Positions 33,155-43,012 of a stretch of DNA of 64,000 nucleotides are shown here, piece after piece. The stretch is from Chloranthus sessilifolius (taxonomy: Eukaryota; Streptophyta; Magnoliopsida; Chloranthales; Chloranthaceae). Each line of letters begins with the position of its first letter. The first letter of the stretch is position 1. The DNA is taken from contig CM037584.1 of NCBI GenBank assembly GCA_021018995.1, positions 149,499,317 through 149,563,316 of the forward strand, read 5' to 3'. The translations under genes and the position numbers were made by a program. Under the pieces are notes generated by a model. It was not told where the DNA came from and searched no databases. It saw only the letters and a list, made by a program, of their open reading frames with translations.

Positions 33155-33431
33155 TATTTTTGGACTTTATATTTTTTCGATGTTTTTGGAATTTTATATT
33201 TTTCAATGTTTTTGAGATTTTTGTTTTCTTCGGAGACGGACCCTTGGCAGTGCGAGTCTGTATATATACAAGGTATTGCCTGCCAAGGGCTTATCTCACT
33301 TTTTATAGGTTGTTTTTTTTTTGGAAACGAGTGCTAAATTTTAGGCCACTCTCCACTTCCAGGGTTTGGAGCAAAGATGCCTAGTTGCATACCTGAGAGG
33401 CCGCTTCTTTACCTGATTAGATGGAGGGTGC
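33155..33431 (-). other. Non-coding interruption between protease and RT, element B
   Basis: All minus-strand frames close here. In element orientation the text has CCTATAAAAAGTGAG, then CCCTTGGCAGGCAATACC (compare CCTTTTGCAGGCAATACC in A), and then A-rich sequence. The GGCAG/TGCAG could be a splice acceptor. Conservation with A in a segment that does not code is unusual. Confidence 0.5.
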
Positions 33432-34640
33432 TCACTGATATGGCCTATTAGAGTCAGCCTCCATCATGTTGATCCCCATTTCGTCTGAGATGATACCCTC
33501 AAACGTTAACATAGTTTTATGGTTATTAACCACAGGGGGAGTTTGTTCAGGTACTGGCCGTCGTTCCTCGAAGAGGGATAATGCGGTCAAGTCTATCTCT
33601 AGGCTTAGAAGGGTGATGTAGGGATTGGTGGGATGGATTAAGGCTATGAGTTTGTGTAGGGTCAAATTGGTTACCCCATTTCGATTGATCTTTATGACCC
33701 CAGCACTGAAAAATGATTCCTTGATGTGTAGCCTAGGGTAAGGTTTATCTTCTATGTTGATTCCTCGAGCTCTTGCAGCTGCAATGACCCTGACTTTCTC
33801 TTTAGCCTCTCGGACCTCTTCCTCCGTGGGCTTGTAACCTAACCCGAATCAGACCTTCTACCCCTTGGAGATAACTGGTTCTTTCCTTCCTTGTAATATG
33901 GGTCTCAGACCCCTTCCTTTCTGATAGCTCCACATTTGGAGCATAGCCACTGCTGCTACCATTTCGTCTCTAATTTTAGGAATGATGCCCTCAATGGGCA
34001 CCGAGAGTATTGCTAATACCTCATATTCGAAGCTGTGGAGGTCGACATCCTCAGCGGTGTGCGATATATCCAGCATATTGGGTTTCTCAACGCTATTAGC
34101 AGCCTTCTCTTTCTCACTATGCCCCTCACCGATGATTGTGATAATCTTGTGCCCGGAGGCAAATTTGAGTTTTTTGTGTAATGTGAAAGGTATGGCTCTG
34201 ATCTCGTGCAGCCATGGGCGCCCCAACAATAGATTAAACGAGAATTTGATGTCCATTACTTGAAACAAGATGGAAAAGGTCATTGGCCCTATCAACAGCT
34301 CAAGATCAACTTCTCCCATTATTTCTCTCCTAGTATTGTCAAAATCTCTAGTGTTGGTTCTCGTGGGCCTCAACATGCATGGATCGACCCTAATCTTGGT
34401 GGAGGTTCTTAATGGGCATATATTCAATGTGGACCCATTATCAATTGGAACCAAGGGGATAATCATATTTCCTGACTCAATGATTATATTCAAGGATTTC
34501 GAGTGGCTATCTCCTTCCTCTGGTAAGCCAGTGTCAGAAAATGAAATGGCATTAGGAGCCATCACTTGACCAATTATCTGCTCGACTTTGTTTGGGCTAA
34601 CTTGGAGCGATATATGTGCATTTTTCAATGCCCCCATTAA
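33432..34640 (-). pseudogene. pro: Aspartic protease and G-patch-like linker of element B
   Basis: The 259-residue frame at 34637-33858 holds the protease, with active site IPLVPIDNGSTLNICPL (DNGS at 34442-34431) and FNLLLGRPWLHEIRAIP. It is followed by MVAAVAMLQMWSYQKGRGLR, the start of the G-patch-like element. After a stop at 33858 the linker continues in degraded form to 33432, with KPTEEEVREAKEKVRV near 33835-33790 and MMEADSN near 33460. Element A has the same order. The protease would process the polyprotein. Unlike A, the segment between the two protease motifs (TNTRDFDNTRREIMGEVDLE) is intact. Confidence 0.9.
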
Positions 34641-35640
34641 TGCTTAGAAATGGAGTGGGGACGTCATTAACAGATGCCACACAGTGATATGGGCGGGCAT
34701 TCTCCTTAGCTGAGTCTCTAGTATATGTTCCCAACTCATTTTTTTGAAGGGGTTTACTGTGATATCCTTCTTCCCCTCTGGTTGGGCTTGTGCTGCTACT
34801 GGTGCTTCTAGCTGCTTTGATATCCTCCCACACTGCGTGACAAAGTCCACTGCCCCTTCTATGCTCCTGCCGCCGGCATTGACATCTATCTGCTCATAGC
34901 TTAGCGAAACCTGATGAGGATTATAGGTTGGTCCTGAGAGCTAGAAAGGTATAGCTGTCGGTACTTGGGGTGTATATACAGATGGCTCAGGAGGTGTGGG
35001 CAACACTTGGTTTATTTCGGTGGCGGCAGGTTGGGTGGCCAAATGGGGGTGGTGAAGCTTGAGGGTGGTGGTACCGGGGGAAAAGGGGTAAAGGTAGGCC
35101 ATTAGTACTTGATGGGTGGTGGAATGAGGGTTTGATGGGTCACTAAGGAATTGACGGGGGTGGTAGAATTTGTGGGTGGTGGAAATGGGGATAACGGGGT
35201 GGGTGTAGGCCATTGGTAATTTATTGGTGGTGGTGGATTGGGGGTCTGTTGGTCTATTGGGTAATTGATGGGGGTGGTGGAATATGGTTGATATGCATTT
35301 ATTTGTACGTAGTTGATTGGGGTGGGTGATGGGAAATAGGCCCTAAGATCTAGGGGTTCAACTGCTGGTGTAGGGGTAGGAAAATAATCTGCCAAATTCA
35401 GGGGCTCAATCACCCCAATGGTTCTTTCTTCTTGGTCTCGCTGCCTTGGGACCATAAAATTTTCTCTGTTACTAATGTAATCAGAGGGGTCAAATTCATA
35501 CTCTTCCTCAATTTCCTCTACCATCCCTATGGTGGGTCTGAGACCTACTATTTCCGGTAGGGTGTGGTGGCAAAGGCACCTGGTGAATATTTGCATGCTT
35601 TGCTTGGGTGGGTGTAGGGGGAATGATTTTCCCAGCATCG
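34641..35640 (-). pseudogene. Proline-rich gag-protease linker of element B
   Basis: On the minus strand the frame at 35638-35102 contains VIEPLNLADYFPTPTPAVEP and LDLRAYFPSPTP, as in element A, followed by long Pro/Thr/Asn-rich text with PINYP and TPINY repeats. It shares its frame with gag (35663-36304) but is separated by stops. The 34850-34644 segment, VDFVTQCGRISKQLEAPVAA then NPFKKMSWEHILETQ, leads into the protease. This is a low-complexity spacer of unknown role. Confidence 0.7.
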
Positions 35641-36841
35641 ATTAAATATTTGATCGCATACTTTAATGGGAAGCAGCGATCCGTCGGGTGACCCGAGCCT
35701 TGTGAAAATTACAATGAGTATTCGGGTTAAAGTTATATGGAATCGGATTGGGACGAGGTCGTGGTTGGAGCGCAGTTACCAATCCCTTTTCCATTAATAA
35801 AGGTAAAAGTACACTTAAATATTGCCCCAAGGGCATAAAAACACGATCATAACAGGCTCTCCTTTCCGGGGTCATTTGCATTCCCTGCCCATTCTCAGCT
35901 CGCTGTACTGGCCCTATCTTGATGGGAGCTGGTTGCACTGCTTTAAATTGAAAGGGGGCTATGTTGTTATTGTTGGGCCAGGTGTTTATAATATTCTGTA
36001 CCTCTGCCCCTGTTCTTCTATCATTTCTCTGCTTGAAAAACCTCCTAACCCCGCTTGGTCCCCCTGAAGCATTCTTACTGAGTCGTCCTTCCCTGATGGC
36101 ATCCTCATAGCGGTTGGTGTTTCTTACCAAATCAGCAAAACTAGACTGCTGTTGGTAGAAAAGAAAATTGGAAATCACTGGCAAAGTGTTCTTTAAAATC
36201 ATCTCCATCTGCTCATCTTTCGATATTCTATTTTTGACTTGAGCTGCCAGTGCTCTCCAACGCCCCAAATAGTCACTGAAGGTCTCGTTGGGATTCTGTT
36301 TCAAACGGGCTAAATCAGACTTGCGCGGTTCGATATCAGTATTATAGACATACTGTTCCTAGAACAAATGCGTCAAGTCCTTCCATGTCTTCATCAGGGA
36401 TGGTTCAAGAGACGTGAACCACCTCAGGGCCGGACCGGTCAAACTCTTCTGAAAGACTTTTATTAGCAGTCTCTCGTCCCCCTCGTACTGGCACATGTCC
36501 CCATAATAAGACTTGAGGTGTACAATCAGATTACCCATGCCATTGTACTTGTTGAATACTGACATTTTAAATTTGGGGGGCAGGGGGACCTCGGCGAACA
36601 GGCATAAACCCGTGAAGTCTGTGGCATGGATTTCAGCACCACCCATCTTCTGTAATTGCTTATGGATTTTATCCAGCTGTTCTTTCAGCTGTTCCGACTC
36701 CTTGGACATGGGGGCCATCTTCTTAATTATTAGCCTGGACTTACTTTGGGCTGCCAGGGGTGGGGTAATTACAGGTGGAGGATTGACATTGGTCACTGCC
36801 CCGGCATAGGCCCCAATGTTTCTGATCTCGTCCTCCTCATA
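35641..36841 (-). pseudogene. gag: gag of element B
   Basis: The frame at 36796-36359 includes ADIHATDF-like text (AEIHATDFTGLCLF), PPKFKMSVFNKYNG, LKSYYGDMCQYEGDERLLIK and FQKSLTGPALRWFTSL, the typical gag core of Tat elements. After one stop (36359-36361) the same frame goes on at 36304-35663 with KQNPNETFSDYLGRW and QQQSSFADLVRN. The knuckle region reads HCNFHKARVTRR, so later Cys/His ligands are lost. Gag packages the RNA genome. It is in frame with the repetitive region upstream (37189 and 37651 frames), so the primary product was probably much longer than a standard gag. Confidence 0.9.
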
Positions 36842-38876
36842 CTACGGGTCTACATAGGGTGCAGTGAGGATGAGATTTTCATGTAGATGCATGGACTGGA
36901 TGGGATTGGACTGGATGTAGGTTGGGTGAGCCCCTTGGGTGTAAGGGAAGTGTTGTGGGGTGATGGGGTGAGTGGTAGTTTGGTTTAGGGGTGGGGCTTG
37001 ATGAGGCCATTGGACATGAGGGAAGGTTTGGAGATGGTCTTGGGGTATGGGGCCATGAGAAAATTGGGTCTGAGGTATGGCATGGGTTTGACCCGGTATT
37101 GAAGGTTGGGGGTGAGTGAAATTTTGGGGGTATTGTAGAGGGTATGAGTATGGGGCTTGGGCCATGGGCCCGGGGTAGGTTTGGGCCACAAGGCCTTAAT
37201 CAGGTTGGGTTTGGGTAAAGGGCATGGGATTTGGGAGATCTTGGCCTACTAGGCCTTGATGGGTATGGCCCATTGGGCTTTGGAGGGCTTGGGCCATGGA
37301 CCATTGGTTGGTATGGGCCTGGGTCAGATGGGTATGGGCTGTGGGCCCTTGGGGTATGTGGGTCTGGCCCACTAGGTTTTGAGGGGTATGGACCATGGGC
37401 CATTGGTGGGTATGGGCTTTGGGCTGTTGGAGGATTTGGGCTTGGGCCAAATGGGTTTGGGCCATGGGCCCTAGATGGGTTTGGGCATGGGCCCTTGGGC
37501 AATGGGCCCTTAGGGTATGTGGGCCTGGCCCACTGGGTTTTGAGGGGTATGGGTCGTGGGCCATTGTGGGTATGGGCCATGGGCCCTTGTAGGGTTTGGG
37601 CTTGGGCCAAATGGGTTTGGGCCATGGACCCTTGGGGTAAGGGTTTGGCAATGGGCCCTTGGGGTATGTGGGCCTGGCCCACTAGATTTTGAGGGGTATG
37701 GGCCATGAGCCATTGGTGGGTTTTGGCCGTGGGCCCTTGATGAGTTTGGGCCATGGGCCCTTGGGTAAGGGTTTGGGGAATGGGCCCTTGGGGTATGTGG
37801 GCTTGGCCCACTGGATTTTGAGGGGTATGGGCCATGGGCCATTGGTGGGTTTGGGCCATGGGTCCCTTGATGGGTTTGGGCCATGGGCCCTTGGGTATGG
37901 GTGATGGGGCGTTGGGCCATTAGGCCTTGGAGATAATGGGTGATGGGGTGTTGGGCTATTGGGCCTTGGAGATTATGGGTGGTGGGGTTTTGGGCCAATG
38001 GGCCTTGGTGAATGGTGGGATTTTAGGCCAATGGGCCTTGGGGCATGTGGGAGATGGGGGTTTAGATGGTGTGAATTATGGGGGATTGATGGGGATCATG
38101 GGAGAGTGAAGCATGGAGATTGGCTACGGTATGGGATGGGTCCATGAATGTTGGGTGTTGATGATGGGGGGTGTTTTGGAAACCTTCCATATGGAGGAGG
38201 CTTGGAACATCTCCTCCATCATGGTGATGGAAGGAGGATCGGATGTGGGTGGTGGATTTAAGGGATGATTGGGTATAGATGGAGTGGATGTGGAGGGAAA
38301 ATTAGGCATGGCCATGGTAAGTGATGGGATATGGGATGGTTTGAAAGAATGTGGTGGGGTATTGGCAAAGGGGGATGATGAAGGATAAAGTGTGGGTGTT
38401 TGGGAAAAACCGGGTATAGCCCCTGTAAAAATGGGCATGACCCGGGTAGATGGGGGGGCTTGTGAGGGGTTGGATAGGGTGGGTGTGACATAGGTGAAGG
38501 ATGGTGGATTGGGTCTATATGAGGAAGATGGAAAATGGGGCATGGGTGTGGATGTGGAAACTTTTGTTAGGTTTATCATGGATGGGGTTGGGAAATGTGT
38601 TGGGTTTTGAGGGGATGCAGATGGAATGGGTGGTTGGATTGGCATGGACATGGGAGGAAAGGTAGCTTGGGAAAGAGATGTGGAATGGGGGGGGTGATTT
38701 TGGATATTTTGGGAAGTGGTGGTTGGGAAAATGGGGGCGCCAAACGGGCCGGTAACGGTGAAAGAGGATAGGGTAATGGGGATGGATGTGAAGGCTTCTC
38801 CCGAATGGGAGTGGGTTGGAGAATGTGGCGGGGATGAGTCGGGATCGGCGTAAACCGGGTCCACTACCCATGACAT
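36842..38876 (-). pseudogene. Repetitive proline-rich N-terminal extension of gag, element B
   Basis: On the minus strand the frame at 38876-38124 starts MSWVVDPVYADPDSSPPHSP and is rich in Pro, Ser and Thr. It is followed by 37859-37196, which repeats short units such as MAHTPQNPVGQAHIPQGP many times, with changes. The last part (37189-36842, MAQTYPGPMAQAPYSYPLQ onward) is in frame with gag across one TAG (36842-36844). A frame shift of one lies inside the repeats. The repeat DNA reads on the plus strand as many GGGCCATGGGCCCTTGG-like units, which explains several long Gly/Trp-rich frames there. I found no domain. Ogre elements have an extra frame upstream of gag, but I cannot show homology. 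Confidence 0.6.
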
Positions 38877-39354
38877 CCTTTGGGAACAGGTTGGGTAAGG
38901 GTGCCTTGGATAAGGCCCAAAAATCCTCCTTCTTCCCCTACGGGACGGTGGGGGGTAAGATGATACCGTTGTACCGACACCACAAACTATATATTCTTTT
39001 GGTTTTGATTTAATTTTTAGTTTTTTTTGAGAAAATTTTGAAAAACCAAGGTTCCGAGGCCTTAGAATTCCCTTCTCGGGTGGCTCTCGTACCCTAATTC
39101 AAGACCCACGGCGAAGATTCTGATGCACTTTGGAAGAATCGAAGGAGGATCTTCGATCTATTAAAGGTACAAAAATTGAGGCAAATAACCCGATCCCCTG
39201 AAATGAGTCAAAAAGAAGTTGCCTTCTTTTGACAAGCGGGGACGTATCAGGTGTCGGAGATAGCGGGGCCCAAACAGAGATACTAAGCACACTAATCGGG
39301 GGACTCGGGAGGTGAGAAAGCCTCAGATTTTGGGCTGCTGCTGTCCAGATAGAC

Positions 39355-39500
39355 TTGGCGCAACTAATACATGTGCCAAGATTGCAGGGCCTCTTTTTTA
39401 CATTGGCGCAACTATTAGTTGCGCTAAGGTAAAAGTGGAGGATTTAAGGCCAGTTATAAATTCCCAATTTTTGCACTGGCGCAACTAATACTTGCGCCAG
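39355..39500. repeat. Dyad repeats in the leader of element B
   Basis: Three imperfect copies at 39355-39379, 39403-39427 and 39476-39500. They start with TTGGCGCAACTAAT or CTGGCGCAACTAAT-like text and end GCGCCAG, GTGCCAA or GCGCTAA. They are the same motif as in the LTRs, but lie downstream of the LTR, inside the predicted transcript. Confidence 0.8.
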
Positions 39501-40010
39501 GCAAAAATGATGCTCCATATTCTAAAATAGCAGGGAGCAGCAGCCTGAAGGTGGGTTTTTTTTTGGGTTTTATGGAAGCTAGGCTTCCGAGAATTGAGCT
39601 GTTTTTTTTGTGATCAGTTCTCTCCTCACCGCACCTAAAGGGTTTGAGTCCGGTATAACTCGTTAGCGCGCTCCCCAAGGGTTTTAAGCTTTGGAATGGG
39701 AACCCACCCGATATACCTCCGGTGCAAGCGCCTTCTCAAATACTAGGTAGGCTAGGACTTTTCTGGATCATCACCACTAGGGGTTGCCGCCATACTAAGA
39801 CCCGGGTGGTTGTATGTGTGCCTAAACCCAACCCTTTGAAAATCTACCCCGTAAACACAAGTTAATTAAGCTCCCTATTCTTGATTCAATTTAACCTTCT
39901 TTTTTTCAAAATATTTTTTTTTATGGAAGTTTTCTTTAGTCTAAAAGACGGGGGTGATGACCCCGTGCCGCCAGTAAGGGCTGGCATCCACTGTCGGAAT
40001 ATGTTAACAC

Positions 40011-40200
40011 AAGTAGGCCCGCCAATCGGCTAAGGCACTTTAAATGACGGAAAATTAAAGAAATTGAAAGACAATGCTCAAGTAGGCCTGCCAATCGGCT
40101 AAGGCACCAAAAATGACAGAAATGTAAGGAAAAAATAAAGACAATGCACAGGTAAGCCCGTCGATCGGCTAAGGCATGTAAATGACGGAAAAGTAGGGGT
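40011..40200. repeat. Three tandem units of about 65 bp in the leader of element B
   Basis: Units start near 40011, 40080 and 40150 with AAGTAGGCC or AGGTAAGCC, contain CAATCGGCTAAGGCA or CGATCGGCTAAGGCA, then AATGACGGAAA or AATGACAGAAA. The copies differ by substitutions and small indels. Confidence 0.85.
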
Positions 40201-40304
40201 GAGTAAAACAAAAATAAAATAAAATAAATAATAAAAAAATAGTAAAATGGTTAGTAAAATTTTAAAAAAAAGGCCAAATTTTAAAGAGAAGCTCTACAAG
40301 CTAT

Positions 40305-40321
40305 CCCCAGCAGAGTAGCCA
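40305..40321 (-). other. Primer-binding site, tRNA-Arg, element B
   Basis: The minus strand reads TGGCTACTCTGCTGGGG two bases inside the LTR end. It matches the complement of the plant tRNA-Arg 3' end (TGGCGACTCCGCTGGGG) with two mismatches. tRNA-Arg priming is typical of Ogre/Tat elements. Confidence 0.8.
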
Positions 40322-40323
40322 TC

Positions 40324-41919
40324 TGTGCAACCGTGGGATTTGTGACGATCCCGTCGCGGTGATGCGCTCACTTGCAAAAAATATAGAGTCGCCACCCGGA
40401 GCTTTCGGTATCCCGGGATACTTATATCATTTTTATAAGTACCAAAGTGCCGCATATATGACTCTGAATCCGATCCACACCAAAGGCTCTTGGGTAGGGG
40501 CTTCAGTTATCGATCATGAAGGTGTTAGGCACCTGATCAACCCGCTTAACGTGGTATGTACTTATGGCCAAACTAGAAATGATATAAAAGAAAAGAAAAT
40601 AGCTTCCTCTTGCCTAAAATGGCTTAAAATCCTACTTGTGCCCCTCCGTTCCTACCAAAAATTCGACGGCGTAATGGTACAAATGCAAGGATGAGAAGAG
40701 CTAAAAAGAGATAGGAGAAGAAAGGGAAGAGCCGGAGACCTCGGGCCCTTGTAGCACCGTAGGAGAGCCTTACGTTAGCTTGCTTTAATGACCTTTTGAA
40801 GGCTTGAATGGTGGAAAAATGGGTTCTAACTCCTAAGGCTTAAAGCTAAGAGGTAGAGAGGGAAGGCTAAGGGATTACACACACCTAACCTAAAGGCTTT
40901 TAGTGAAATGCTAAGGTCTAAGAGAGCTTTTTTAAATCTAAAATTTGTATGGGAAGTGTGCACCAAAGGGAGAAAGAACTTCTCACTTTAAGTTCTTTCT
41001 CTCGTAAGCCAAAATTCTCAACCCCTAAACCAAAGGGTGGGGGGGTCTATTTATAGAAAATGGGTGGATTAGGAAACCACTTAAGTGCTAATTGGGTTAG
41101 TCATTAGGTAATCTCAAATCTAAGGATTCCTAGGGTTTTTGGAGCCTTGAAATGTGTGGAAGGGTCCTCCAATGGTGGATGATGCGGTGAGGCCTTAAGC
41201 CACTTGAGGGGTTACAAATAGGTAGTGAATGGGTGCAATAGAACTATCAAAACACACCCCAAAGGTCGAGGTGGTCAAACAAGTCAAAACCCAATCACGA
41301 ATTTTGGGGCAAAAACTAAGAGTTACTGTTCATATACCTGGTGCAACTAATAGTTGCACCAAGCAAATGTACAGTATAATAGTGCTAAACAATGCCTGGA
41401 AGTTGGCTTGCAGGGGTGGGGTCCACATTTAAAACTAGCGCAACTAATAGTTGTGCCAGGCTTAATTTCTGAGAGAAGTAGCCTGGCGCAACTAATAGTT
41501 GCGCTAGGCAAAAGTATTAGTTGCGCCAAATCCCTAGGGGGGGGCCACTTGAAATTACATTTCGGCCCTCTGGGTTCGGGCTATCATATCTTTTGACCTA
41601 TAACTCCGATTGGGGCGATTCTTGGACCGTTAGAGAGCTGACGACTTCTACTTTTTAATAGTATAAAATTTGCTTATAGTAGACAGCCATAGCTAGTTCT
41701 AGTATACCCCTCCTTTTTCCAAAGCTTGGGAGGTTAGGTTTAGGTTCAAACGGGTTCTAAGGGTCGGGATGCTTAGGGTTGATTCCTAAGGGTTCGGAAA
41801 AGGTCCATAGGGGTTTAGAAAGGTTCCTAAGAGTTTCATACATGCCATCAAAAGCTCAAAAGTGCACCTCTCTCGAAATGTGTTCCGATCGGGCCTTAGG
41901 CCAAATTATGGTGTCTGCA
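40324..41919 (-). mobile_element. 5' LTR of element B
   Basis: On the minus strand it starts TGCAGACACCATAATTTGG (41919; TGTAGAC in the other copy) and ends GGTTGCACA (40324). The TATA box is at 41055-41050. The length, 1596 bp, equals that of the 3' copy although both have indels. The two copies are very alike but clearly diverged, mostly by transitions. Confidence 0.95.
41339..41530. repeat. Dyads in U3 of the element B 5' LTR
   Basis: Three complete dyads at 41339-41361 (perfect: arms TGGTGCAACTA and TAGTTGCACCA), 41436-41458 and 41484-41506, and one half-dyad (TTAGTTGCGCCAAA) at about 41517-41530, where the other LTR has a complete copy. Confidence 0.9.
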
Positions 41920-41924
41920 ACTCT

Positions 41925-42243
41925 CCCAATGTTTTAGCCACTAATTGGTCTTGCCCCACCATAATAAATGGAATTAGAAACAGAGCGGGATGGCTAGAAC
42001 GATTATTCTATATGTCTATTTTCATTTTAATTTTATATGATTTTTATTCTAGAAAGCAGGGAGAGAGGATAAATCTTAGCCTCTAGCTTGTATTGCCAAA
42101 AGAAGTGTCGAAACCTTTGATTCGCTACTCTGAATAAGCCTACAAAAGATTAAGAAGTGATTAAAGAAAATAAAAATATAAATAAAAATAAAATGAGAAA
42201 GACAAATATTGGTTTTCAAAACAACAAAAAAAAATTCCGCATC
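41925..42243 (-). pseudogene. gag: 5' UTR and gag start of element E
   Basis: On the minus strand this matches element C from about 13450 to 13640: the pieces TTATTCAGAG, TCTCTCCCTGCT and AATAAAAATCATATA occur in the same order. It then leads into NIGEYYA-like coding text that joins 25128 across the target site ACTCT, restoring continuity with the gag piece at 25120. This shows that B was inserted in E. The element C counterpart of the primer site would be at about 42240, but the sequence changes at 42243. Confidence 0.75.
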
Positions 42244-43012
42244 TGTAACATCCCGAAATTTTTTTTGAAACCATAGATCCTGATTAGGTGCATGTCCATT
42301 AAGAAACGCATCACTATTATTTTTTTTTTCAAACAGAATCGTTTCAGGTCCGTTTGAGCTTAGTGTAAGATTTTTGGACCAAAGCTCATACACTGTGATG
42401 GTATATTGGCTTAACGCCGAATCCCGTATAATCAGTGATTAGGGTGTGCAAGCTCCACACCGAAAAAAAGATCTTTTGGTGTAATAAGAAACACCTAACT
42501 TAGGTGTATTTGTTTCACATGGAATCTAGTTCTTTGGATAAGAATTAACACCCAAAAGAGTGTATTTGTTTCATAGGGGAAACAACCCCTTTTGATATAA
42601 AAAGCAAAGCTTCCTTAAGAATCCATTACCGTTTGCAAACTTGGGGGTTTTGGGTTTCTAGAGAGAGAGAGAGTGAGAGCTTAAGGAAGAGAACCGAGTT
42701 CTCATTACCGTTAGTCATTGGTCAAGTGCGCCAATCACCATGAGGATCGATTGTGAACGCAAAGAATGCCATCCGCTCGATCTTTTTCAGTCCGTGAAAG
42801 AAAATAACGGTTTCATTCTTCTCAAACCTCTTTTAGGCATTTGAAACCCTAAAATCCATGAACCTTGAGAGATCTTGATTTCTGAGTTTATCGTAGATGT
42901 GTGAAGGGTTCAATCTTGAGATTGTGTCAAAACAATCACGAGAAGGGTGGGTTTCAAACCCATATGGTCGTGTGTGGCACAAGCGCTAGTGATTTTGATC
43001 TTTGCACATCGT
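42244..43012 (+). mobile_element. LTR-like fragment G
   Basis: The fragment starts TGTAACATCCCGAAATTTTT, a common start of plant Ty3/gypsy LTRs, and contains a TATA-like GATATAAAAAGCAAAGC (42595-42612) followed by a TCTAGAGAGAGAGAG run. It ends where the F LTR begins at 43013. It has no long frame and no partner in the window. I call it a probable 5' part of an LTR, interrupted by F. Confidence 0.4.

Larger units (their letters stand above)
38877..40304 (-). other. Leader (5' UTR) of element B
   Basis: No gene is seen. In element orientation, from the primer site onward it holds a 60-70 bp tandem repeat (40011-40200), a stretch with CACCCGGGTCTTAGTATGGC near 39810, and at 39355-39500 three more copies of the U3-type dyad. 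It ends near the gag start at 38876. Element A lost its leader, so no comparison is possible. Confidence 0.7.
25134..41919 (-). mobile_element. Element B: near-complete Tat/Ogre-type Ty3/gypsy retrotransposon
   Basis: The element is 16,786 bp long with two 1596 bp LTRs and a perfect 5 bp duplication ACTCT at 25129-25133 and 41920-41924. On the minus strand it has: 5' LTR, tRNA-Arg primer site, long leader, a repetitive proline-rich gag N-terminus, gag, protease, G-patch-like linker, RT with YVDD, RNase H, a second archaeal-type RNase H, integrase with H-H-C-C finger and D-D-E residues, a 2.9 kb 3' UTR, polypurine tract and 3' LTR. The double RNase H assigns it to the Tat lineage. Stops and frameshifts make it inactive. 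It is inserted in the gag of element E. Confidence 0.95.

Noticed and set aside
37231-38147. Long Gly/Trp-rich reading frames on the plus strand
   Set aside because: They mirror the proline-rich repeats of the minus-strand gag extension; no start context or relatives support them.
25134-41919. An autonomous, active element B
   Set aside because: Stops and frameshifts in every module, a changed residue in the second RNase H and clear LTR divergence.
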